NCBI GenBank assembly: GCA_002869425.1
Contig: PKSZ01000691.1
Span: 1 to 13,941, forward strand
Source: Marinilabiliales bacterium
GTDB lineage: Bacteria; Bacteroidota; Bacteroidia; Bacteroidales; BM523
Direction: 5' to 3'
DNA length: 13,941 nt
The notes beneath the pieces are model-generated. The model was given only the letters and a program-made list of their open reading frames with translations. It was not told the DNA's origin and made no database searches. The translations under genes were made by a program, and so were the position numbers. The first letter of the stretch is position 1. The number at the start of each line of letters is the position of its first letter. Shown one piece after another: positions 6,386-13,250 of this stretch.

Positions 6386-8410
6386 TCAATCAGCTTGATT
6401 TATACTTTTAATAATCCATACGAAACCGCCACCTTCTGCCATGTGAGCAAACAGTTTTTGATTTCCTTTAATTTTTTTCGTTTTGATTTCCATTTCTTCA
6501 GGATTATTATGGTATGAAGCATTTTTCCCGTCATTAAACATTTGAATTTCGTATTCCTGATCATCAATTAACGGAAGATTGTCTATTGTAAAATCTCTTT
6601 TGTTTTTGTCGCTTATGCCTGCAATAAACCAAGTATTTCCTTTCTTCCTGGCAATTAATATATACTCACCAATTTTAGAATCGATAACGAAAGATGTGTC
6701 GTAGCTTACAGGAATTTGGCGAATGCATTTCAGTGCGGGATGATTTTCATAGTTTTCAGGCAGATCACTTGCCATTTGAAGTGGAGAATACAGTACAATC
6801 ATAAGTGCCAGTTGTTTGGCAACTGTTGAATAAACTCTTGTTTCTTCCATTTTTGCATTGTTCCAGTTGGTTCGGTTGTTTTTATTGTTTTTCAGCAGAA
6901 CATCCACGATTCCAGGTGTATAATCTACCGGACCGCCAAGGCATCGGGTAAACGGAATAATACAGGTATGTTCAGGAGGGTTGCCACTGCTCCAGGCGTT
7001 CCATTCCATACCACGAACTCCCTCGCGCGTCATCATGTTAGGGTATGTACGTCGTATCCCAGTTGCTTTAATGGGCTCGTGTGCATCAATCATAATCTCA
7101 TATTTGGCCGCTGTTTCCACTACTTTCCTGTAATGATTAACCATAAACTGACCATGATGATGTTCTCCTTCAGGTCTGATAGCACCTGCATATCCTGTTT
7201 TTACAACATCTATTCCTAAACTTTTGTAAAGAGCAAATGCAGAATCAATTTTTTCTTCATAGCTTATAATATCTCCACCCGTTTCGTGATGACCAATAAT
7301 TTCAATGTCTTTGTCAGAAGCATATTGAGCTATTTCAGTAAGATTAAAATCTTCATAAGGAGTAATATAATCAAAAGCATTGGGCTTGCCCCAGTTTTCC
7401 CATCCTGTGTTCCAGCCTTCAAACAGCACCGCATCGAATTCATTTTCTGAAGCAAAGTCGATATATTTTTTTGCATTTTCAGTATTAGCACCATGTCTTT
7501 CTCCCAGTTTCCATGTTTCTGTGCCAATGTGCATACTCCACCAAATTCCAACATACTTCATGGGTTTTATCCAATTTGTATTTTTAATTTTACAATCTTC
7601 GTTAAGTGATGGAATAATTTGTGATTCAATTAAATCGCCGGGTTTTTCTGCCAGGAGAATTACCCTCCAGGGAGTTACAAAAGGAAGTTTAGTTTTTACT
7701 TTGGTTCCATCTTTCCATGGTACTAGTTCAGTTTCGTAAACCAAGGATCCTTTCTGTTTTTGTTTAAGTGTGGCTCCCGAATAATCTGTTAAAGCTGCTT
7801 CGTGAATAGACATGTAAAATTTATCATACATTTCAAATGTAACAGGTGTTGCAACCCAATTTGCTTCCTTTGCGGGTGTTTTCTGATAGAGCTTTTCATA
7901 TGTGTTGTAATCTGCCCAAATCCACCAGGTTTGAAAATCAAGAGGTAAATGAAATTCTGTTTGCTCATCTGTTATAGTTACAGAATTTGTAGCACCTTCG
8001 AATTCGTACCGAAACGCAAGCCCATTATCAAAAACTCTGAAAACAAGTTTCATCCTTAGATTCTCATTATTTTTATCCTTGAAGCTTGTTTGCCACTCAT
8101 TGTAAACTACATCAATGTTTGAATACTCGCCCCATACAGGTTTCCAGCTTTCATGGAGAGAAACTTCTTTTTTTGTACTTATTAATTCCATTTCCTGAAA
8201 AAGACTGGTGTCAGAAAATTGTATGCTAAGGTTAGAAGGAGCAATTATACTGTAATTGTTATACTTTACAGCGTATTGTATTTTGTTGTTTTCAAAATAG
8301 TGGCCGGCTTCAATATTTTTAGAAGGAGAATACATTTTTATTTCCTTGTTTTGACCTGAAACAAATGGTGCTAAATACAAAATTGCCAGCAGAATGCCAA
8401 TAAACTTCAT
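6386..8410 (-). CDS. Glycoside hydrolase family 97, SusB-like, predicted inverting
   Basis: A 674-residue periplasmic alpha-glycosidase with signal peptide MKFIGILLAILYLAPFVSGQ. It has the GH97 order: N-terminal beta-sandwich (to about 275), catalytic (beta/alpha)8 barrel (about 280-550) and a C-terminal beta domain. Three glutamates sit in HHETGG (E376), IDAHEP (E445) and RGMEWN (E469). Their spacings of 69 and 24 equal those I recall for E439, E508 and E532 of SusB, the bases and general acid of the inverting enzyme. The position where retaining members have a nucleophilic Asp reads VVKTG, and GEHHHGQFM also matches SusB. E204 in IHEAA may help bind calcium. The likely activity is hydrolysis of alpha-glucosidic linkages at the non-reducing end. 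It is the first gene of a pair with the toroid gene and divergent from the thioredoxin gene. No SusC/SusD pair is seen. Confidence 0.92.
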   Translation of the reverse strand: MKFIGILLAILYLAPFVSGQNKEIKMYSPSKNIEAGHYFENNKIQYAVKYNNYSIIAPSNLSIQFSDTSLFQEMELISTKKEVSLHESWKPVWGEYSNIDVVYNEWQTSFKDKNNENLRMKLVFRVFDNGLAFRYEFEGATNSVTITDEQTEFHLPLDFQTWWIWADYNTYEKLYQKTPAKEANWVATPVTFEMYDKFYMSIHEAALTDYSGATLKQKQKGSLVYETELVPWKDGTKVKTKLPFVTPWRVILLAEKPGDLIESQIIPSLNEDCKIKNTNWIKPMKYVGIWWSMHIGTETWKLGERHGANTENAKKYIDFASENEFDAVLFEGWNTGWENWGKPNAFDYITPYEDFNLTEIAQYASDKDIEIIGHHETGGDIISYEEKIDSAFALYKSLGIDVVKTGYAGAIRPEGEHHHGQFMVNHYRKVVETAAKYEIMIDAHEPIKATGIRRTYPNMMTREGVRGMEWNAWSSGNPPEHTCIIPFTRCLGGPVDYTPGIVDVLLKNNKNNRTNWNNAKMEETRVYSTVAKQLALMIVLYSPLQMASDLPENYENHPALKCIRQIPVSYDTSFVIDSKIGEYILIARKKGNTWFIAGISDKNKRDFTIDNLPLIDDQEYEIQMFNDGKNASYHNNPEEMEIKTKKIKGNQKLFAHMAEGGGFVWIIKSINQAD

Positions 8411-8546
8411 TTGAATGGGTTTGAATGTTATACCGATTGTAAAAGTAGAAAAGATTTAATGAATTATATATTAAGGTGGGAATCCTATTCTCTTTTACAT
8501 ATTTTTATACAAAATATGAATATTTTGAAAGATTAAAAGATACCCA

Positions 8547-9989
8547 ATGAGAGTCATATTCGTGTTGAGTTTTTTATTGCTGAATTTTTGTGTATTCTCA
8601 GTAAATGTTATTGTAGCAGGAAAAATCACTCACCCTGTAAAGAAAAATGTAGAACTTTTACTTTATAATAATTGCATTGAACAAAAAGAAGTCCAGCATA
8701 AGTGTAAGTTAAATGAAAAGAATGAATTCTCTATACAAATAATCATTGACTCACCCAGCTTAGCATATTTTGTTCATGGAAAAGAAAGTACAGAGATGTA
8801 TTTGTTTCCTGGAGATAGTATTTATTTAACTTTAGATACTGAACAATTTGATGAATCGGTTAGGTATTCTGGAAAAGGTTCAGTTGCTAATAATTTTCTT
8901 GCCAGTCATTTTGTGAAATTTGAACCAAGATTAGATAGTGATACATTGTTTATGTATGATGACTGGAATATTATTTGCAATTATTCTATTGCATTGCGTA
9001 AACAACGCTTAGCGCATCTTGAGCAATACTTCAGTCAGTTCCCTGATCATAAGTTCAAAGATATTTACCGTTATCGTATTGAAAATGATTTTATTTCCAG
9101 ACTAATCCTATCATTCCTGCAGACATATAGAATAGAGTCGAAATCGGAGGTGCTGAAAAAAGCAGCCTACATTGAAAAATATCTTACATCGTATCCATAC
9201 CTGGAGGCTGATTGGCGTTTGCTGGAGTATGATTTAAGTAATTTTTTATATGATTATTTCATCTTTTATAAATACCGGATAGCTAAGCTGGAAAACAACT
9301 GGAACGATAGCACTGATATGAGTGGTGTATGGTTAACGCGATGTATGGATATAGCTAAAAAAGAGCTAGATACTTTATCGTGTGCATATTTTTATGCTGA
9401 TATGCTTACAACTTATATTGGTGCAAATACATTGGATAATTTCAAACCGTATTATCATTACTTTATGTCGATTAGTGACGAAATGCCACAGGAGCTCGTA
9501 GATTTTGTAAAATATAGGTACAGAACTGTCACAAAAAGGGAACGAAAAGCAAGATTGCCGAGAAAGGCAAAGATGATTAACTTATCTAATGAAGAAAACG
9601 AAACATTTAGTTTAACTGAAATTTTATCTGAATATAAGGGAAAAGTAGTTTATGTTGATTTTTGGGCAAGTTGGTGTGGATCATGTATAGAGCAAATGGC
9701 ATATGCAGAAAAGTTGAAAAAATTGCTCAAGGGGAAAGATGTGGAATTTTTATACCTGGCCATGCACGATCAGGAAGAGTCATGGAAAAAAGCCATTGCT
9801 CATTATAAAATTCTGGGCCATCATTATATACTGAGCAGGGAACAGTCTGATAAGTTGGCGAAAGAATTGAATATCAAAGGTTATCCTTCCTATATGTTGT
9901 TTGATAAGAAAGGTAAGTTGGTAACATCAGAAGCAAAATGGCCGCAGGATGAAGCTCTGATTGATGACTTGCTGGAGTTGATGAAATAG
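8547..9989 (+). CDS. Secreted TlpA-like thioredoxin-fold protein with DUF4369-like N-terminus
   Basis: A 480-residue protein, probably periplasmic. A signal peptide (MRVIFVLSFLLLNFCVFSVN) is followed by a beta-rich region at about 22-105 resembling DUF4369 (GKITHPVKKNVELLLY, LFPGDSIYLTLD). A helical middle part spans about 115-335. A C-terminal TlpA/AhpC-type thioredoxin domain spans about 345-480. The redox motif is WCGSC (C377, C380) after VYVDFWAS, and the cis-proline is in GYPSYM (P447). Such proteins reduce or shuffle disulfides of exported proteins or pass electrons in the envelope. The GSC dipeptide differs from the common GPC and may shift redox potential. It stands alone on the plus strand, divergent from the GH97 gene (136-base gap) and convergent with the lipoprotein gene. 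No clear -7/-33 pair was found upstream. Confidence 0.88.
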   Translation: MRVIFVLSFLLLNFCVFSVNVIVAGKITHPVKKNVELLLYNNCIEQKEVQHKCKLNEKNEFSIQIIIDSPSLAYFVHGKESTEMYLFPGDSIYLTLDTEQFDESVRYSGKGSVANNFLASHFVKFEPRLDSDTLFMYDDWNIICNYSIALRKQRLAHLEQYFSQFPDHKFKDIYRYRIENDFISRLILSFLQTYRIESKSEVLKKAAYIEKYLTSYPYLEADWRLLEYDLSNFLYDYFIFYKYRIAKLENNWNDSTDMSGVWLTRCMDIAKKELDTLSCAYFYADMLTTYIGANTLDNFKPYYHYFMSISDEMPQELVDFVKYRYRTVTKRERKARLPRKAKMINLSNEENETFSLTEILSEYKGKVVYVDFWASWCGSCIEQMAYAEKLKKLLKGKDVEFLYLAMHDQEESWKKAIAHYKILGHHYILSREQSDKLAKELNIKGYPSYMLFDKKGKLVTSEAKWPQDEALIDDLLELMK

Positions 9990-10054
9990 ATTGAGCATTA
10001 ATTAATGCATATAACTATGAATCTTGAGCTGCGTGAAATGATTTTCTCAATTGA

Positions 10055-11107
10055 TTATTTACAATCTATTCCCTTAAAATTTTTATTTGGTTCCAAATAC
10101 AGTATTTCGTTGAAATAATCGAAGGTTATAGTAAAATTCTTCATTAACTCAATCCCAAAAGTTCCGTTTTCCACAATATTAGTATCTGAATTACTTTCAA
10201 TGGGAGCAATAATAACCGGATAATTCTTGAAAGAATAGTTTCCAAGTTTCAATTCAGCTAAGGTATCCTTAAAACCATATATTTCTCCGGAACCACCCAT
10301 ACCAACAAATTGTTTTTCAGTTTTATCAGTGATGGCAATATTGTTTGTATTGGTTGAAATCAGGTATAGTGGAAAAACAGTTCCAATATCAATATCAAGT
10401 AGCACTTTGTGCGTTTCACCCGTTTTTGTAGTTAATTCAAATGGAATACAGTAGGAGCCATTATTGCGTTTTTGCATTTTAATAGCATGTTGATTCTTGT
10501 CTGGAGTAAATTGTTCTGGCTTATGAAGATAGATGGATAGGTTCTCAAAATCGAAGCTTACAATAAAATGCTTAAACAGCGTAGAACTAATTTGTCCGTT
10601 TATCCCGGGAAAAAAATCAGCATAACCAGATTCTGAGGGGGATATAAGTGTTGGCTGATCCATAAATTGAACATTAGTAAAACTAAGGTTTACGGGATTT
10701 CCATCGTAAATAGGATTTGCCTCCTTTTCACCAATGCCTATAAGGGAATCTGCTTCATGCGTCTTGTAGTATAGATTAAGAGAATCAGTTTCTCCGTTAT
10801 AAAACCATATCTCATTAAATAGTTTTCCATTGTCAATAAGAAATCGGGCATTTTTATTGTTTATTTTTCCCGTTATCATTGGTTTATTTCCGGCATATAA
10901 TTCAAACTGAATTATTAATGAGTCAGAATTATTATTGTTTGTGTAGTAGCCTGGTGCATCCGGAAAGTATTGCAATTCTTCCTTGCCGGTTACTACTAGG
11001 CTATCCTTTGGCTCATTGATAGAGTTTATACTGTTTTGTTCACATGAAACCAGAAATAGTGCCATTGCTGCAATTAAAATACCTTTATATGTTTTTCTGT
11101 AATGCAT
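10055..11107 (-). CDS. Lipoprotein with two retropepsin-like lobes
   Basis: About 350 residues from the ATG at 11105-11107, chosen because it starts one base after the TetR stop and gives a clean lipoprotein signal with lipobox LVSC (C22). A longer frame from 11131 would overlap TetR by 23 bases. The mature protein looks like two tandem aspartyl-protease folds. Lobe 1 has GKINNKNARFLIDNG (D92) and closes with GINGQISSTLFKHFIVSFDF. Lobe 2 has KVLLDIDIGT (D240) and closes with GTFGIELMKNFTITFDY. This resembles a pepsin-like duplication of the retropepsin domain common in Bacteroidota. The active-site triads read DNG and DIG in place of DTG/DSG, so catalysis is uncertain. It is anchored in the envelope and cotranscribed with the TetR gene. 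The substrate is unknown. Confidence 0.75.
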   Translation of the reverse strand: MHYRKTYKGILIAAMALFLVSCEQNSINSINEPKDSLVVTGKEELQYFPDAPGYYTNNNNSDSLIIQFELYAGNKPMITGKINNKNARFLIDNGKLFNEIWFYNGETDSLNLYYKTHEADSLIGIGEKEANPIYDGNPVNLSFTNVQFMDQPTLISPSESGYADFFPGINGQISSTLFKHFIVSFDFENLSIYLHKPEQFTPDKNQHAIKMQKRNNGSYCIPFELTTKTGETHKVLLDIDIGTVFPLYLISTNTNNIAITDKTEKQFVGMGGSGEIYGFKDTLAELKLGNYSFKNYPVIIAPIESNSDTNIVENGTFGIELMKNFTITFDYFNEILYLEPNKNFKGIDCK

Positions 11108-11108
11108 G

Positions 11109-11732
11109 TTACTTTTTTTTGAAATGACCAAGAATGAAAGAGTGAATGAAATAGTCTACGTACTCTTTTTTATCTATGGTTGTGAAGGAGTATTGACTGG
11201 AAAATGCTCTTTGCAAAATGGCACGGTAGCTGTAAAGAAATTGACTAATTGTTAAATCAATATTTACCTTAAAGCGTAATTCTTTGTTTTTTAGCGATTC
11301 ATTAAAGATTAAACGCAATCCTTCAGCCAAAGCAGTATTAATTTCCTCAAAACGTGAAAATACTTCATTGTCAACTTTTTCAAGATTTACAAAATGGTAA
11401 TCCATATAGTTTTGTAGAGGAATTGTTATGGAATTTTCAGAGCAGTAGTCTAGATATGCATATGCCCATTCTTTTAGTTTGTCAATTCCTTTTATTTTTT
11501 GCTGTATTCTTATCTTTTGATAATTCCATCTTTGAATCAGATCGTCGGTAAACACCCATAACAGAATTTCATCTTTACTTTTAAAATATACGTACAGGGT
11601 TCTTTTAGTATATTCCGACGCTTTAGCAATATCTTCCATATTAATGGAATCAATTCCGGCTGTTTCAATCAGATTTTTTGTACAGTCTGCAATGAACTGC
11701 CTTTTTGCTTTGATTACGGTTTCTTTTTTCAT
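11109..11732 (-). CDS. TetR/AcrR-family transcriptional regulator
   Basis: A 207-residue one-component regulator. The N-terminal TetR helix-turn-helix is clear at about residues 10-55: IKAKRQFIADCTKNLIETAG, then INMEDIAKASEYTKRTLYVYF and KSKDEIL, the usual ordering of helices 1-4. The C-terminal helical ligand-binding and dimerisation part is variable, so the effector cannot be named. It is the first gene of an operon with the retropepsin-like lipoprotein and is divergent from the esterase gene. TetR regulators usually repress their own operon and the divergent gene; the inverted repeats 15-40 bases upstream of its start codon are the likely operator. Confidence 0.9.
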   Translation of the reverse strand: MKKETVIKAKRQFIADCTKNLIETAGIDSINMEDIAKASEYTKRTLYVYFKSKDEILLWVFTDDLIQRWNYQKIRIQQKIKGIDKLKEWAYAYLDYCSENSITIPLQNYMDYHFVNLEKVDNEVFSRFEEINTALAEGLRLIFNESLKNKELRFKVNIDLTISQFLYSYRAILQRAFSSQYSFTTIDKKEYVDYFIHSFILGHFKKK

Positions 11733-11746
11733 TTAATTACATTAAA

Positions 11747-11772
11747 AGTGTAAATATACACACTATAAGTGT
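11747..11772. promoter_or_regulatory. Candidate TetR operator: overlapping AGTGT/ACACT inverted repeats
   Basis: Two overlapping palindromes share a half-site. 11747-11764 is AGTGT-nn-ATAT-nn-ACACT (14 of 18 positions symmetric), and 11760-11772 is ACACT-ATA-AGTGT with perfect arms. A further AGTGT lies at 11808-11812. On the minus strand the first palindrome also contains TATATTTA (11758 to 11751), one base off TAnnTTTG, with a TTG (11781 to 11779) 20 bases upstream. A repressor bound here would therefore block the TetR promoter. Its position in the divergent TetR-esterase gap fits autoregulation. Confidence 0.6.
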
Positions 11773-11922
11773 TGTTCGCAATAATTTGAGGATATATAAA
11801 AGATTAAAGTGTGGTAGAAGTTTGAATATCAGCATAATAAATTCATTTTATGGACTTTTGTCTGCAATTTGTCCTTTTATAATTTTTTAGGATAACTCAT
11901 ACTACTGAGAGCAATTATTTGG

Positions 11923-11938
11923 TTCTTTTTCGAAAGAA
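11923..11938 (+). other. TTCG-loop hairpin in the esterase leader
   Basis: TTCTTT-TTCG-AAAGAA forms a 6-bp perfect stem with a TTCG tetraloop, ending 29 bases before the esterase ATG. As RNA it is a small hairpin near the translation start and could stabilise the leader or affect initiation. The stem is mostly A-T, so stability is modest. Confidence 0.3.
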
Positions 11939-11967
11939 TATCAATAAAGGTGTTTACATTTATTGGC

Positions 11968-12969
11968 ATGAAATGTAAAAGAATATTTGTTGTTTTATTG
12001 TTGGTTGTTTTTGCTGTTGGTATTTGTTTTGCTCAAGATACAATTATGAGTAAAAGCAATTGTGCAGATGAACCTATTCTTGAAACACCTTCTTCGCAGG
12101 CAAAAATGATTCAAAAGACCATGAAGATTCTGAAAATGGACAAAAAGATGGAGAAGAAGATTCATAACAATTCATATTCGAAAGAGGTTAGTAAGCTGCC
12201 TAAGTCGTTAATGAAAGAATATGATATCTCTATAATGCAGCAGAATGGAAGAAATGTATGGGAAATAAAACGCAAAGGAGCAGAACCCGTTTTGACCATT
12301 TTATATTTACATGGTGGTGCATATTATGCAAATATTACAAAGCCGCATTGGCTACTTATAGGGAAAATAATTGAGTCAATGAATGTTAGGATAATTGTGC
12401 CGGATTACCCATTGGCTCCAGAATCAAATTGTGAAAATATTTATAATTTTTTGGAAGCTTTATATGTGAAAAATGTTAATAAATATTCTGATAATCGAAT
12501 TGCATTGATGGGTGATTCAGCAGGAGGAGGCTTAGCTTTGGGGCTTGCTCAAAGAATACAAAGCAGGGATATAAAACAGGCTGATGAAATTATCTTGTTT
12601 TCGCCCTGGATGGACGTAACAATGAGTAATCCGCATATCAGGGAGTTAGAAAAAGATGATCATATATTGAGTGTTACAGGTTTTAGGGAAGCGTGTGAAA
12701 ATTATGCCGGCAGTCTGGATTTAACCGATAGTCGTGTAAGTCCAATTTATGGAGATTGCAGTAATCTGCCAGAAGTTTCTGTTTTTATTGGAACCCATGA
12801 TGTTTTGTTGGCTGATGCCCGGAAATGCAAAGCCATACTGGAAGGTCATAATGTAAAAACCAATTATTTTGAATATCCGGGTATGTTTCATGATTGGGTA
12901 ATCATAACAAGCCTTGATGAATCTGTAGATGTATTAGAAAAGGTTAAGATGATATTGTTCTCCAACTGA
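11968..12969 (+). CDS. Secreted HSL-type alpha/beta-hydrolase (esterase/lipase)
   Basis: A 333-residue carboxylesterase-like enzyme of the hormone-sensitive lipase group. The ATG at 11968 is preferred to an in-frame GTG at 11950 because it starts a good signal peptide (MKCKRIFVVLLLVVFAVG, CFAQ). A Met/Lys-rich helical linker (about 40-75) leads to the hydrolase fold. Visible motifs are the oxyanion-hole HGGAYY (115-120), the nucleophile elbow GDSAGG (S184), the catalytic Asp in GTHDVL (D278) and the His in GMFHDW (H308). The PDYPLAPE strand is also typical. The triad is complete, so the enzyme should be active on short-chain esters or deacylate a small substrate in the periplasm. It is divergent from the TetR operon and probably under TetR control. 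A weak hairpin follows at 13010-13025. Confidence 0.9.
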   Translation: MKCKRIFVVLLLVVFAVGICFAQDTIMSKSNCADEPILETPSSQAKMIQKTMKILKMDKKMEKKIHNNSYSKEVSKLPKSLMKEYDISIMQQNGRNVWEIKRKGAEPVLTILYLHGGAYYANITKPHWLLIGKIIESMNVRIIVPDYPLAPESNCENIYNFLEALYVKNVNKYSDNRIALMGDSAGGGLALGLAQRIQSRDIKQADEIILFSPWMDVTMSNPHIRELEKDDHILSVTGFREACENYAGSLDLTDSRVSPIYGDCSNLPEVSVFIGTHDVLLADARKCKAILEGHNVKTNYFEYPGMFHDWVIITSLDESVDVLEKVKMILFSN

Positions 12970-13009
12970 GTAGAACCCGATATTATCTGAAATGCTGAGT
13001 CAGGAAATA

Positions 13010-13025
13010 TTGCTTTAATAAGCAA
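13010..13025 (+). terminator. Weak hairpin after the esterase gene
   Basis: TTGCTT-TAAT-AAGCAA is a perfect 6-bp stem with a 4-base loop, 41 bases past the esterase stop. No clear T-run follows, so it may be an inefficient or processing-type 3' end. Confidence 0.3.
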
Positions 13026-13127
13026 ATGTTAAGTTGTTTATTGTATTGTTCCTTGCAAAATAATACGTCAATAGGAATATACAACGTCAGTCCCTGAGCA
13101 TTTTTTCGATGCACAAAAAAAATATTA

Positions 13128-13159
13128 TTGTTTTTGCTTCGTACTTCTACGTATTTTTG
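13128..13159 (+). promoter_or_regulatory. Candidate Bacteroidota promoter for the 3' secreted-protein gene
   Basis: TATTTTTG (13152-13159) matches TAnnTTTG exactly, and a TTG at 13128-13130 lies 21 bases upstream, close to the expected -33 spacing. Transcription would start near 13166, giving a leader of about 85 bases before the ATG at 13251. This is the best promoter match in the window. Confidence 0.45.
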
Positions 13160-13250
13160 CTAACTTGATGTGTTTATTTTTAAATCTTGGATAAAGAATA
13201 TTCTATCATTTGTAACTACACTTATGGCAGGTGGGTTTCAACAAAACTAA

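Noticed and set aside
7380..7739. 119-codon open frame on the plus strand
   Set aside because: It lies wholly antisense to the GH97 gene, whose protein is clearly conserved; it has no recognisable motif or start context.
9995..10008. GCATTAATTAATGC palindrome between the convergent thioredoxin and lipoprotein genes
   Set aside because: Self-complementary, but its stem would have only five pairs, it is AT-rich and has no T-run; not a convincing terminator or operator.
11109..11131. Translational overlap of the lipoprotein gene with tetR using the start at 11131
   Set aside because: The ATG at 11107 gives a normal lipoprotein signal and sits one base after the TetR stop; the longer start adds a poor n-region.
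13137..13155. CGTA-CTTC-TACG hairpin near the 13152 promoter box
   Set aside because: A 4-bp stem is too short to distinguish from chance.
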